A DNA stretch of 24,965 nt from CAZOWL01 sp964583605 (GCA_964583605.1 CAZOWL010000066.1:1-24965), one strand, 5' to 3'. Shown: positions 7,599 to 16,451, counted from the first letter of the stretch. Notes: generated by a model not told the origin, from the sequence alone. Numbers and translations are program-made.

Positions 7599-9110
7599 CT
7601 ACAGCTTCGAGATGGCGATGTGCTCGACCAGACTCTGCACCGTGCTGTCCATCACCTCCAGGAGCGGTGCCGGCCAGACGCCGACGAGCAGCACGGCCGC
7701 AGCCAGCCCGCCAAGGACGAAGCGCTCGCGAAGATTGACATCGGCCAAGGCTGCCACCTTGTCATTGCCGATCGGGCCGAAGACCACGCGCTTCACCAGC
7801 CAGAGGGTATAGGCGGCGCCGAGGATCAGCGTCGTCGCGGCCAGGAAGGCGAACCAGAAGTCGGCCTTGAAGCTCGCCAGGATTACGAGAAACTCGCCGA
7901 CGAAGCCCGACGTGCCGGGTAGCCCGGCGTTGGCCATCGCGAAGAAGACCATCAGGGCGCCAAAGACGGGCATGGTGTTGACGACGCCGCCGTAGTCGGA
8001 GATCTGGCGCGAGTGCAGACGATCGTAGAGGACGCCGACGCAGAGGAAGAGGGCGCCCGAGATGAAGCCGTGCGAGATCATCTGGACCATCCCGCCCTGG
8101 ATGCCCATCACGGCGCCGGTCTCGGTGTCGGCGCGCTGGAAGATCGTGAAGGCGATGAAGAATCCGAGCGTCACGAAGCCCATATGCGCGATCGACGAAT
8201 AGGCGATCAGCTTCTTCATGTCCTGCTGTACGAGGGCGACGAAGGCGATATACACCACGGCGATCAGCGACAGGGCAATGATCAGCCAATCGAGCGAGCT
8301 GCTGGCATCGGGCGTGATCGGCAGCGAGAAACGCAGGAAGCCATAGCCACCGATCTTTAGCATGATGGCGGCAAGGATCACCGAGCCGCCGGTCGGGGCC
8401 TCGACATGGGCGTCGGGCAGCCAGGTGTGAACCGGCCACATCGGCACCTTGACGGCGAACGCGATCAGGAAGGCGAGGAAGATCAGGATCTGCTCGGTCA
8501 GCCCCAGCGGCAGCGTATGGAAGGCCAGGATGCTGAAGGACTCGGCCTGGATCGCCATGTAGATCAGCGCGATCAGCATGAAGACCGAGCCGAAGAAGGT
8601 GTAGAGAAAGAACTTGATCGTCGCGTAGATCCGGTTCGGTCCGCCCCAGACCCCGATGATGATGAACATCGGGATCAACATCGCCTCCCAGAAGACGTAG
8701 AAGAGGATTGCATCGAGCGCCGAGAAGACGCCGATCATCAGGCCCTCCATGATCAAGAAGGCGGCCATATAGTGGGATGGGCGATAGGTGATGACCTCCC
8801 AGCCGGCGACGATGACGAAGATCGTCGTGAAGGTCGTCAAGAGGATCAGTGGCATTGAGATGCCGTCGACGCCGAGGAAGTACTCGATACCGAAGAGGGG
8901 GATCCAGGGCATCCGCTCGAGGAACTGCATCTCAGCCGTCGTGCTGTCGAAGGCGAGCCACAGCGGCAGGCTGAGGGCAAAGGTCGCAATGGCGACGCCC
9001 AAGGCCAGACGCTTAGAGAGGCTCGCCGCCTGGTCGCCGCTGGCGAGCACCGCGATGCCGCCGAGGATCGGCAGCCAGATGACAAGGGTCAAGAGAGGAA
9101 AGTTGTCCAT
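7599..9110 (-). CDS. nuoM: NADH-quinone oxidoreductase subunit M
   Basis: This is an antiporter-like proton-pumping subunit of complex I with 503 residues and multiple membrane segments. Key charged residues are conserved: Glu142 in VFWEAMLIPMFI, Lys221 in FAVKVPMWPVHTWLPDAH and Lys252 in MLKIGGYGF, corresponding to the essential Glu and Lys residues of E. coli NuoM. GGGGAG lies about 10 nt upstream of the ATG. It sits between nuoL and nuoN, with gaps of 22 and 30 nt. Confidence 0.97.
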   Translation of the reverse strand: MDNFPLLTLVIWLPILGGIAVLASGDQAASLSKRLALGVAIATFALSLPLWLAFDSTTAEMQFLERMPWIPLFGIEYFLGVDGISMPLILLTTFTTIFVIVAGWEVITYRPSHYMAAFLIMEGLMIGVFSALDAILFYVFWEAMLIPMFIIIGVWGGPNRIYATIKFFLYTFFGSVFMLIALIYMAIQAESFSILAFHTLPLGLTEQILIFLAFLIAFAVKVPMWPVHTWLPDAHVEAPTGGSVILAAIMLKIGGYGFLRFSLPITPDASSSLDWLIIALSLIAVVYIAFVALVQQDMKKLIAYSSIAHMGFVTLGFFIAFTIFQRADTETGAVMGIQGGMVQMISHGFISGALFLCVGVLYDRLHSRQISDYGGVVNTMPVFGALMVFFAMANAGLPGTSGFVGEFLVILASFKADFWFAFLAATTLILGAAYTLWLVKRVVFGPIGNDKVAALADVNLRERFVLGGLAAAVLLVGVWPAPLLEVMDSTVQSLVEHIAISKL

Positions 9111-9132
9111 GCGCGTCCGTCTCCCCTAGGCG

Positions 9133-11127
9133 TCAGAACGTCACGAAGATCGTCAGCAGGGCAACGAGGCCGACGATCATGGCGATTGCGTAATCGTAGA
9201 GGAAGCCGGTCTGGATGCTGCGGGCCCACACCGCCAGCCGACCAATTGTCCTGGCCGAGCCGTTGACCATCCCGTCGTCGATCACTCGACGGTCGCCGGC
9301 CTGCCAGAGCATCTGTCCGATGCCGCGGCTCCCGCCGGCAAATATGCGCTGGTTGAAATCGTCGAACCCGTACTTGTTGTTGAGGATGGTCGCAACGGGG
9401 CCGGCGCGTCGCTGCAGCTCGGCGTCGATGTCCGGATTGTGCCGCTGGAGCAGCCAATAGACATAGGCGGCGACGCCGACGCCGCCCATCGCCAGGAAGA
9501 AGGGCGGGGCGGCCATCCCATGCAGGATGAAGGCCCACTGGCCATGGTAGTGCTCGGCCATGTGGGCGAGCGAGTCGTGCCCGTGGGCGACGTGAATCGA
9601 GTCCTTTAGCCAGTCGCTGAAGAGCATCGGCTCGATGGCATACCAGCCGATGAAGACCGACGGGATCGCAAGCAAGATCAGGGGCACGGTCACTACCGCC
9701 GGCGACTCGTGCAGGTGATGGCGGGTGTGGTCAGCCATTCGTTCCTTGCCGTGGAAGACCAGGAAGTACATGCGGAAGCTGTAGAGCGCGGTCACGAAGA
9801 CCCCTGCCGTCAGCAGCACCCAGGCATAGGTCGAGCCGAACGCGTGTGAGGCGCCGACCGCCTCGATGATCGCGTCCTTCGAGAAGAAGCCGGAGGTCCC
9901 AGGGAAGCCGATTAGGGCCAATGACCCGATCAGGGCCGTCAGCCAGGTGATCGGCATATAGCGGCGTATGCCGCCCATGGCGCGGATGTCCTGATTGTGG
10001 TGCATCGCGATGATGACCGAGCCGGCAGCGAGGAACAGGAGCGCCTTGAAGAAGGCATGGGTCATCAGGTGGAAGATGCCGGCCGCGTAGGCCGAGGCCC
10101 CGAGCGCGGTGACCATGTAGCCCAGCTGCGAGAGGGTCGAGTAGGCGACGACGCGCTTGATGTCGTTCTGGACCAGTCCGATCAGGCCCATCAGGAAGGC
10201 CGTCGTGGCGCCGATGATGAGAACGAACGAGAGCGCTGTCTCCGAGAGCTCATACAGCGGCGACATCCGCGCGACCATGAAGATGCCTGCCGTGACCATC
10301 GTCGCGGCATGGATCAGCGCGGATATCGGCGTCGGGCCTTCCATCGAGTCGGGCAGCCAGACGTGGAGCGGCATCTGAGCGGATTTCCCCATCGCGCCGA
10401 TGAACAGCAGGATGCAGATCAGCGTCATCAGCGAGACACCGCCGAACAGGGCGACCTCGACGTCGGCCAGCGCCGGCGCACGGGCGAAGACCTCGGCATA
10501 ATCGAGCGAGCTGAAGTAGGCCGCGATCGCGGCGATGCCGAGGATGAAGCCGAAATCCCCGACCCGGTTAACGAGAAAGGCCTTCAGATTGGCGAAGATC
10601 GCGGACTCCCGCGTCGACCAGAAGCCGATCAGAAGATACGAGACCAGGCCTACCGCCTCCCAGCCGAAGAACAGCTGCAGGAAGTTGTTCGACATCACCA
10701 ACATCAACATCGAGAAGGTGAACAGGGAGATGTAGCTGAAGAACCGCTGATAGCTGTTGCGCCCCGCTAGCGATCCCTTGGGCCAATTTTGCTCGTCGTC
10801 GGCCATGTAGCCGATCGTGTAGATGTGCACCATCAACGAGACGAAGGACACGACGGCGATCATCACGGCCGTCAGCCGGTCGACGAGGAAGCCGATCTCG
10901 AAACGGATGCCATCGCTGACGAGCCAGGTGTAGACCGCCTCGTTGAACACTGGCTCGTCGTCGAAGAGAAAACGTTTGAGGACGACCAGCGACAGGAGCG
11001 TCGAGATGCCCACGCCGATGATGGTCACCCAATGGGCACCGGCACGCCCAATGCGGGCGCCGAAAAAGCCGGCAATAACAGAGCCGACGAGCGGCGCGAG
11101 CACGATGGTCAGGTAGAGAGTTTCCAT
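9133..11127 (-). CDS. nuoL: NADH-quinone oxidoreductase subunit L
   Basis: This is the most distal antiporter-like subunit of complex I. It has 664 residues and includes the C-terminal extension expected for the long lateral helix. Conserved charged positions are Glu157 in FFGWEAVGLVSYLLI and Lys248 in GAMGKSAQMPLHVWLPD; the block EGPTPISALIHAATMV follows. The ATG has only a weak AGG-type ribosome binding site. Unlike most junctions in the operon, 132 nt separate it from nuoK, and a hairpin lies in that gap. nuoM follows after 22 nt. Confidence 0.97.
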   Translation of the reverse strand: METLYLTIVLAPLVGSVIAGFFGARIGRAGAHWVTIIGVGISTLLSLVVLKRFLFDDEPVFNEAVYTWLVSDGIRFEIGFLVDRLTAVMIAVVSFVSLMVHIYTIGYMADDEQNWPKGSLAGRNSYQRFFSYISLFTFSMLMLVMSNNFLQLFFGWEAVGLVSYLLIGFWSTRESAIFANLKAFLVNRVGDFGFILGIAAIAAYFSSLDYAEVFARAPALADVEVALFGGVSLMTLICILLFIGAMGKSAQMPLHVWLPDSMEGPTPISALIHAATMVTAGIFMVARMSPLYELSETALSFVLIIGATTAFLMGLIGLVQNDIKRVVAYSTLSQLGYMVTALGASAYAAGIFHLMTHAFFKALLFLAAGSVIIAMHHNQDIRAMGGIRRYMPITWLTALIGSLALIGFPGTSGFFSKDAIIEAVGASHAFGSTYAWVLLTAGVFVTALYSFRMYFLVFHGKERMADHTRHHLHESPAVVTVPLILLAIPSVFIGWYAIEPMLFSDWLKDSIHVAHGHDSLAHMAEHYHGQWAFILHGMAAPPFFLAMGGVGVAAYVYWLLQRHNPDIDAELQRRAGPVATILNNKYGFDDFNQRIFAGGSRGIGQMLWQAGDRRVIDDGMVNGSARTIGRLAVWARSIQTGFLYDYAIAMIVGLVALLTIFVTF

Positions 11128-11160
11128 GACATGCCTGTGCTTGTTTGAGCCAAGGCCTGC

Positions 11161-11188
11161 CGCGACGGGAGCCGGGCTGGCCGTCGTG
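11161..11188 (-). promoter_or_regulatory. hairpin in the nuoK-nuoL intercistronic gap
   Basis: CGCGACGG (11161-11168) and CCGTCGTG (11181-11188) form an 8-bp stem with one G-U pair, and the loop contains a nested AGCC/GGCT palindrome. It lies in the 132-nt non-coding gap between nuoK and nuoL. No U-tract follows, so it is more likely an RNA stability, processing or translation element than an intrinsic terminator. Chance formation in G+C-rich sequence is possible. Confidence 0.4.
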
Positions 11189-11259
11189 TCGTGTTATGTC
11201 GAGTTGTCCGTCCCGAGTGCCCGCCGCTCTGCGCGACGCGCTAGGCCGGAGCCGCCGCC

Positions 11260-11565
11260 TCACCCCTTCAGCAGATCCATGTCCTGCACATTGATCGTCT
11301 GGCGATTGCGGAAGAGCACGACCAAGATCGCCAAGCCGATGGCGGCCTCCGCGGCTGCGACCGTGAGGATGAAGAAGACGAACACCTGTCCGGCCATGTC
11401 CTGCAGAAAGTGCGAGAAGGCGATGAAGTTCATGTTCACCGCCAGGAGCATCAGCTCAATGCACATCAGGAGCAGAATGACATTCTTGCGATTCAGAAAG
11501 ATGCCGGCCACGGCGATCGCGAACAGGATGCCGCCCAGAATCAGATAATCGGCCAGCGTGATCAT
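11260..11565 (-). CDS. nuoK: NADH-quinone oxidoreductase subunit K
   Basis: This is a small three-helix membrane subunit of complex I with 101 residues. Two membrane glutamates that are essential in E. coli are conserved: Glu37 in LLMCIELMLLAVN and Glu73 in TVAAAEAAIGLAI. They take part in the proton path between NuoH/J/A and the antiporter-like subunits. The start overlaps the nuoJ stop by 4 nt (ATGA), so translation is coupled. Confidence 0.97.
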   Translation of the reverse strand: MITLADYLILGGILFAIAVAGIFLNRKNVILLLMCIELMLLAVNMNFIAFSHFLQDMAGQVFVFFILTVAAAEAAIGLAILVVLFRNRQTINVQDMDLLKG

Positions 11566-12179
11566 GACGCCTTCCCCCTGCGCTCGGCGGGCATCTTGAC
11601 CAGGCGGACGCGATCAGGACCTTTCTTCACCCGTACTTGAGTGGCGGGGTCGAGATACTTGGTGTCGGGTCGGCGGCGCAATGTCAGGCGGATCGCCGCA
11701 AGGATCGCGACGAGCAGGATGGCGGCCGCGATCTCGAAGGGGTAGAGGTAGTCGGTGTAGAGGGCGAGCCCCAGGGCTTCGGTGTTGCTGAAATCGGCCG
11801 CCGCACCCGCGGGCTTGGCGAACTGCTCCAGGCCGAAGTTCCCGGGTCCCACGATCAGGAAGATCTGGATCGCCATCGCGACGGCAATGACCAACCCGAC
11901 CGGCAGGTAGTGCACATACTGGGCACTCAGTGCGGCGACATCGACGTCGAGCATCATGACGACGAAGAGGAAGAGCACCATGACGGCGCCGACGTAGACG
12001 AGCACCAGCACGATGCCGAGGAACTCGGCCTCGAGCAAAATCCATAGCCCGGCACTGCTGACGAAGGCCAGTACCAGATAGAGGACCGCATGCACAGGAT
12101 TGCGCCGGGTCACAACCATGCCGGCGGCGAATACCGTTACGGCCGCGAAGGAATAAAAGAGGAACTTCTCAACGCCCAT
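11562..12179 (-). CDS. nuoJ: NADH-quinone oxidoreductase subunit J
   Basis: This is a membrane subunit of complex I next to NuoA, NuoH and NuoK. It has 205 residues from the ATG at 12179, with five hydrophobic segments in the first two thirds and a basic, soluble C-terminal tail (from about 170) that is longer than in enteric NuoJ. The central motif is VYVGAVMVLFLFVVMML. A GTG two codons upstream (12185) is the only other in-frame start, since a TGA closes the frame just before it. Neither start has a good ribosome binding site; the nearest strong one serves an overlapping short reading frame at 12169-12195. A 224-nt gap separates the gene from nuoI. Confidence 0.95.
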   Translation of the reverse strand: MGVEKFLFYSFAAVTVFAAGMVVTRRNPVHAVLYLVLAFVSSAGLWILLEAEFLGIVLVLVYVGAVMVLFLFVVMMLDVDVAALSAQYVHYLPVGLVIAVAMAIQIFLIVGPGNFGLEQFAKPAGAAADFSNTEALGLALYTDYLYPFEIAAAILLVAILAAIRLTLRRRPDTKYLDPATQVRVKKGPDRVRLVKMPAERRGKAS

Positions 12180-12195
12180 GATCACTACCGGTCAT
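12169..12195 (-). CDS. possible 8-codon leader minicistron overlapping nuoJ start
   Basis: An ATG at 12195 has AGGAG (12204-12208) 8 nt upstream, the best ribosome binding site in the nuoI-nuoJ gap. It would encode MTGSDHGR and stop at a TGA that lies 8 nt inside nuoJ, in a different frame. nuoJ itself has no good ribosome binding site, so ribosomes finishing this frame could re-initiate at the nuoJ ATG. The same frame is open back to an ATG at 12294 (41 codons), but that start has no ribosome binding site. Function is inferred only from layout. Confidence 0.35.
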   Translation of the reverse strand: MTGSDHGR

Positions 12196-12216
12196 CTTGT
12201 TGTCTCCTCGCTCGCG

Positions 12217-12245
12217 GCGCCTGATGGCGCTGGGCCAGGTGGCCC
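12217..12245 (-). promoter_or_regulatory. tandem hairpins in the nuoI-nuoJ gap
   Basis: Two adjacent G+C-rich palindromes are visible: GCGCC-tgat-GGCGC (12217-12230) and GGGCCA-gg-TGGCCC (12232-12245). They lie in the 224-nt gap between nuoI and nuoJ, just upstream of the AGGAG that serves the minicistron. No U-tract follows. Similar structures occur in the other two long gaps of this operon. Confidence 0.4.
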
Positions 12246-12403
12246 CAGTGGTTGGCGGACTGTCCAGCGCGGTTTCGCCGTCTTGTTCCATCATCGTTGT
12301 TCGGTAGGTCCGCTGCGCTTACCCCGGCCTTTGGTTGCCCGAGGCTGGCGGTTTCGCTGTGCTCGCCTCGCCCCGCGGCTTGCCGCGTCGGCAGCGGCGC
12401 GCT

Positions 12404-12895
12404 CTAGCGATATGGCGCGTCAGCCGCGCGCGCCGCGGCAATCTCCTTCTCGAACTTGTCGCCAATGGCCAGGAGCTTGTCCTTGGTCATGATGTTCTCG
12501 CCGCGCCGCTCAAAATGGTATTCGTAGATGCCCGTCTCCACGATCGAGTCGACCGGGCAGGATTCCTCGCAGAAGCCGCAGTAGATGCACTTGAACAGGT
12601 CGATGTCGTAGCGCGTCGTGCGACGCGATCCGTCGGCACGCGGCTCGGCCTCGATAGTGATGGCGAGCGCCGGACAGGTCGCCTCGCAGAGCTTGCAGGC
12701 GATGCACCGCTCCTCGCCATTCGGGTAGCGGCGCAGCGCATGCAGGCCACGGAAGCGCGGGGAGATGGGCGCCTTCTCCTCGGGATACTGGACAGTGAAC
12801 TTGCGCTTGAACAGGTATCCACCGGTGAGACGCAGACCCTGCAGCAACTCGATGAGCAGCAGGCTGTTAAGGTATTCGCGCGCGGCTTTCAGCAT
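12404..12895 (-). CDS. nuoI: NADH-quinone oxidoreductase subunit I (2x[4Fe-4S] ferredoxin type)
   Basis: This peripheral-arm subunit carries clusters N6a and N6b, which pass electrons from NuoG to NuoB. It has 163 residues. The cluster motifs are Cys64, 67, 70, 74 (CIACKLCEATCP) and Cys103, 106, 109, 113 (CIYCGFCEESCP). The amphipathic N-terminus MLKAAREYLNSLLLIELLQG matches the membrane-contacting helix of the family. I chose the ATG at 12895 because GGAGGG lies about 7 nt upstream; an in-frame start nine codons earlier would fall inside nuoH. It lies 14 nt after the nuoH stop and 224 nt before nuoJ. Confidence 0.97.
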   Translation of the reverse strand: MLKAAREYLNSLLLIELLQGLRLTGGYLFKRKFTVQYPEEKAPISPRFRGLHALRRYPNGEERCIACKLCEATCPALAITIEAEPRADGSRRTTRYDIDLFKCIYCGFCEESCPVDSIVETGIYEYHFERRGENIMTKDKLLAIGDKFEKEIAAARAADAPYR

Positions 12896-12909
12896 CGCTG
12901 ACCCTCCGC

Positions 12910-13944
12910 TTAGGCCGCCCACCAGGGGGGCAGCTCATAGACCACCGCCACGGCCACGACCAGGATCCAGGCGATGGTGATCGGGATAAAGACCTTCCAG
13001 CCGAGGCGCATGATCTGATCGTACCGGTAACGGGGGAAGGTGGCCCGCAGCCAGAGAAAGACGAACATGAAGAAAAATACCTTCAGGAGCATCCAATGGA
13101 AGCCGTCGTCGAGCAGGAAGACGCCATCGACCCAGGCCTGAGGCAGCGGTGACAGCCAACCACCGAAGAAAAGAACGGCCGCCAGCGTCGCGATCAGGAT
13201 CATGTTCGCGTACTCGGCGAGGAAGAAGACGGCAAAGGCCATCCCCGAATACTCGACATGGAAGCCGGCGACGATCTCGGATTCGCCTTCGGCAACATCG
13301 AACGGCGCGCGATTGGTCTCGGCGACGCCGGAGATGAAATAGACGCCAAACAGCGGCAGCAGAGGCAGCCAGTACCAGGTGAGGACGCTGCCACTTTGGG
13401 CCATCACGATCTCCCCGAGGTTCAGGCTGCCGGCGGCGACCACGACCCCTACCAACGCGAAGCCCATCGCGATCTCGTAGGAGACGATCTGGGCGGCCGA
13501 GCGCATGGCCCCGAGGAAGGCGTACTTGGAGTTCGAGGCCCAACCGGCGATGATGATGCCGTAAACGCCGAGGGAGGTAAGGGCCAGGATATAGAGCAAC
13601 CCCGCATTGATGTCGGCGAGCACCAGTCCGGCGTCGAAGGGGATCACCGCCCAAGCGGCCAGCGCCGGGGCGATCGCGATCATCGGGGCGAGGAGGAAGA
13701 GTCCTTTGTCGGCCCGCCGCGGGATCACGATCTCCTTGACCATCAGTTTCAGGCTGTCGGCGATCGGCTGCAGCAGGCCGCGGAAGCCGACCCGATTCGG
13801 GCCAATACGGACCTGGATATAGCCGATGATCTTACGCTCGGCGTACGTGTAGTAGGCGACCAGGGCGAGCAGCGGCAGCAGGATCGCCGTGATCTTGATC
13901 AGGATCTGCATGACCACCGGCAAGGATGTCCAGAGCTCCAACAT
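12910..13944 (-). CDS. nuoH: NADH-quinone oxidoreductase subunit H
   Basis: This is the membrane subunit that, with NuoB and NuoD, forms the quinone entry tunnel and links quinone reduction to the proton path. It has 344 residues and about eight membrane segments. Signature blocks are YAERKIIGYIQVRIGPNR (34-51) and ETNRAPFDVAEGESEIVAGF (209-228), the charged loop at the quinone site. The ATG is preceded by AGGAG at 6 nt. It starts 3 nt after the nuoG stop. Confidence 0.97.
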   Translation of the reverse strand: MLELWTSLPVVMQILIKITAILLPLLALVAYYTYAERKIIGYIQVRIGPNRVGFRGLLQPIADSLKLMVKEIVIPRRADKGLFLLAPMIAIAPALAAWAVIPFDAGLVLADINAGLLYILALTSLGVYGIIIAGWASNSKYAFLGAMRSAAQIVSYEIAMGFALVGVVVAAGSLNLGEIVMAQSGSVLTWYWLPLLPLFGVYFISGVAETNRAPFDVAEGESEIVAGFHVEYSGMAFAVFFLAEYANMILIATLAAVLFFGGWLSPLPQAWVDGVFLLDDGFHWMLLKVFFFMFVFLWLRATFPRYRYDQIMRLGWKVFIPITIAWILVVAVAVVYELPPWWAA

Positions 13945-13947
13945 GCC

Positions 13948-16338
13948 TCACTCCTTCTCCAGCTTGACCATCCCGATGGCCTCGCCGAGCCCCTCGCTGC
14001 CCGCCACGGCCGTCGGGATCCGTGCGCAGCCGCGGGCGAGGGCCTCATCGAGGATGATGGGGGCCTCGACCTCGCCGTCGCCTTGCCTGATGCGCACGCG
14101 CTGCCCCTGCTTGAGGCCGCGTGAGGCTGCCTCGTCCGGGTGCAGCGACACCGCGAGCCCTTCCGCCAGCGGTGTCTGCTGCAACGCCGTGGCTCGGCGC
14201 ACGAGTGCGTCGACGGCGTAGATCGGCACGTTGCCGATACGCCACAGTCCCTCCTCGGGCGTGCGTGGTGGCACCGCCGCAAGGTCGCCGCTCGGCGCAT
14301 TGTCCAAAGGTCTGTGGCAGCGGGCGGTGGCCTCGTCGAGGACCTCCGCAGGGCTGTTCTGCCCGAAGCCGTCGAGCTCCAGATGATTGCCGAGGACGCG
14401 CAGGACCTTCCAGCCAGGGCGGGCCTCGCCGGGCGGTGCGACGACGCCGCGGAAGCTCTGCCAGGTGCCTGCGAGATTGACGAAGGTGCCGGCGGTCTCA
14501 GCGAAGGCGGCGATTGGGAGCAGGATGTCTGCTGTCTGTTCGAGGGCTGGGCTGCGGAAGCTGGTCGCGGCCACGACCAGGCCGGCACCGGACAGGGCCC
14601 GAGCGGCCCGGCTGGGGTGGCTCAGGTCGCGGTCGGGCTCCACCCCCCAGAGGAGGTAGGCGTCCCGTGGCTTCTCGAGCATCGCGCTCGCCGCGAGGCC
14701 GGGTCGACGCAGTGGCTCGCCCGCCGGACCACACCCCGGGAGCAGGCCGGCGAGGTGGGCGCCGACGCCATTGGCCCCGCCCAGGAGATAGCCGACACGC
14801 GTGCCGCTGGCATCGGCGATCCGATAGGCGAGGGCCTTGAGCGTGCTGTAGTCCGGGTGCGCGATCGCCAGTGCCCCGAGCAAGACCACGCCCTTGCCTT
14901 GCGCCGCGGCGCCACGCAGCCCGTCCGCCACCGCCTCGTGCGGGGGCATCACCTCGGTCATGCCGATCAGATCGGCGATTGCGCCATTGGTCGAGATGCC
15001 GAGCGCCTTGGCGATCGCGGCGAGTTCCAGCAGCATGCCGGCGGGATCCGCCACGAGCTGCTCGTTCGCGAAGGTCAAGCCGACGCGGTAGGGGTTGATC
15101 AACGTGACTCGAGCACCGCCGAGGGCGTTGAGGGCTGCCTTGCGGATGCGGTGGGCCAGCAACGGCTGCTCCTGGCGGATATCGCTGCCGATCAGCAACA
15201 CGGCCGCCTGCTCCTCCAGGTCGGCAATCGAGACGCCGAGCCATGGACGGGGCGGGTCGGCGGCATCGCCGCGAAAGTCCCGCTGACGGAGCCGGTGGTC
15301 GATATTGGCGATGCCGAGACCCCGCGCCAGCTTCTGCGCGAGGTACATCTCCTCGAGTGTCGCGCTCGGGGAGACCAGCACCCCGACCCCGTTCGGATCT
15401 GCCTCGACGCGGGCTTTTAGGCCGGCGGCGGCCAGGTTCAAGGCGTCCGCCCATGGCAGCGCCTCCCACTCGCCATCGCGCTTGACCAGCGGCTCAAGCA
15501 GTCGGTCGGAGCTCTGCAGGCCCTGGTAGCTGTAGCGATCCCGGTCCGAGATCCAGGTCTCGTTGACGGCCTCGTTGTCGCGTGGATGGACACGAACGAC
15601 GCGGTTGCGTCGGAAGTGCACCTGGATGTTCGAGCCGATGCCGTCATGCGGGGCGATGCTGTCGGCCGCGTTCATCTCCCAGGCGCGGGCCTGGAAGCGT
15701 GACGGCTTGGCGGTCAAGGCGCCTACCGGACAGAGGTCGATGACATTGCCTGAAAGCTCGTGGGCGACCACTTGTCCGACGAATGTGCCGATGCGCATGT
15801 GCTCGCCGCGTCCCGTCGCGCCGAGCTCCCGGAAGCCGGCGATCTCCTCCTCGAAGCGCACGCAGCGCGTGCAGTGGATGCAGCGGGTCATGTCGGTTGC
15901 GATCAGCGGCCCGAGATCCTCGTCTTTGACGACCCGTTTGCGTTCGGTGTAGCGGGAGACATCGCCGCCGTAACCCATCGCGACGTCCTGCAGCTCGCAC
16001 TCACCGCCTTGATCGCAGATCGGGCAGTCGAGCGGGTGATTGATCAGCAGGAATTCCATCGTGCCGCGCTGGGCCTCAAGCGCCTTGGCCGAGCGGGTCT
16101 GGACCGTCATGTTCGTGGCGACCGGTGTCGCACAGGCCGGCAGCGGCTTCGGGAAGGCCCGGCCACCCTGCTCGACCTCGACCAGACACATGCGGCAGTT
16201 GGCCGCAATCGACAGTTTCTTGTGATAACAGAAACGTGGGATGACGATGCCCAAGCGGTCGGCGACCGCGATGATCATCTCACCAGGTTGGGCCTCGGCG
16301 GTGCGCCCGTCGATTTCGATGGTGACCGTGTCCGTCAT
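13948..16338 (-). CDS. nuoG: NADH-quinone oxidoreductase subunit G
   Basis: This is the large iron-sulfur subunit of the NADH module, 796 residues. The N-terminal ferredoxin domain has the N1b [2Fe-2S] ligands Cys37, 48, 51 and 69. Next is the His-Cys3 N5 site in HPLDCPICDQGGEC (His101, Cys105, 108, 114), then N4 with Cys153, 156, 159 and Cys203 in IDLCPVGAL. The remaining part is the molybdopterin-oxidoreductase-like domain, which has lost its cofactor in this family. In enteric and Thermus subunits an extra N7 cluster follows N4; the corresponding stretch here (about 221-262) has no cysteines. The ribosome binding site is weak. The gene is separated from nuoF by 136 nt with tandem hairpins. 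Confidence 0.97.
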   Translation of the reverse strand: MTDTVTIEIDGRTAEAQPGEMIIAVADRLGIVIPRFCYHKKLSIAANCRMCLVEVEQGGRAFPKPLPACATPVATNMTVQTRSAKALEAQRGTMEFLLINHPLDCPICDQGGECELQDVAMGYGGDVSRYTERKRVVKDEDLGPLIATDMTRCIHCTRCVRFEEEIAGFRELGATGRGEHMRIGTFVGQVVAHELSGNVIDLCPVGALTAKPSRFQARAWEMNAADSIAPHDGIGSNIQVHFRRNRVVRVHPRDNEAVNETWISDRDRYSYQGLQSSDRLLEPLVKRDGEWEALPWADALNLAAAGLKARVEADPNGVGVLVSPSATLEEMYLAQKLARGLGIANIDHRLRQRDFRGDAADPPRPWLGVSIADLEEQAAVLLIGSDIRQEQPLLAHRIRKAALNALGGARVTLINPYRVGLTFANEQLVADPAGMLLELAAIAKALGISTNGAIADLIGMTEVMPPHEAVADGLRGAAAQGKGVVLLGALAIAHPDYSTLKALAYRIADASGTRVGYLLGGANGVGAHLAGLLPGCGPAGEPLRRPGLAASAMLEKPRDAYLLWGVEPDRDLSHPSRAARALSGAGLVVAATSFRSPALEQTADILLPIAAFAETAGTFVNLAGTWQSFRGVVAPPGEARPGWKVLRVLGNHLELDGFGQNSPAEVLDEATARCHRPLDNAPSGDLAAVPPRTPEEGLWRIGNVPIYAVDALVRRATALQQTPLAEGLAVSLHPDEAASRGLKQGQRVRIRQGDGEVEAPIILDEALARGCARIPTAVAGSEGLGEAIGMVKLEKE

Positions 16339-16414
16339 GGATATCTCGCTGGAAAGATCCCAGGCGCGACCCTCGGTAGCGGGCCGCCCCGGCGATAAGC
16401 GACGGCGGCGGGCG

Positions 16415-16451
16415 CCCGATAGCTCGGGGCGCGAGACGGGCGGTCGCCCGT
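16415..16451 (-). promoter_or_regulatory. tandem hairpins in the nuoF-nuoG gap
   Basis: ACGGGCG-gt-CGCCCGT (16436-16451, perfect 7-bp arms) and CCCGA-tagc-TCGGG (16415-16428) lie one after the other in the 136-nt gap, about 24 nt after the nuoF stop. No U-tract follows either. They may stabilise the upstream message, mark a processing point, or modulate polymerase passage. Confidence 0.45.

Noticed and set aside
14140..15420. A 426-codon open frame on the plus strand opposite nuoG
   Set aside because: It is a G+C-rich antisense shadow: nuoG is unambiguous on the other strand with conserved motifs. The antisense product is low-complexity and matches no family.
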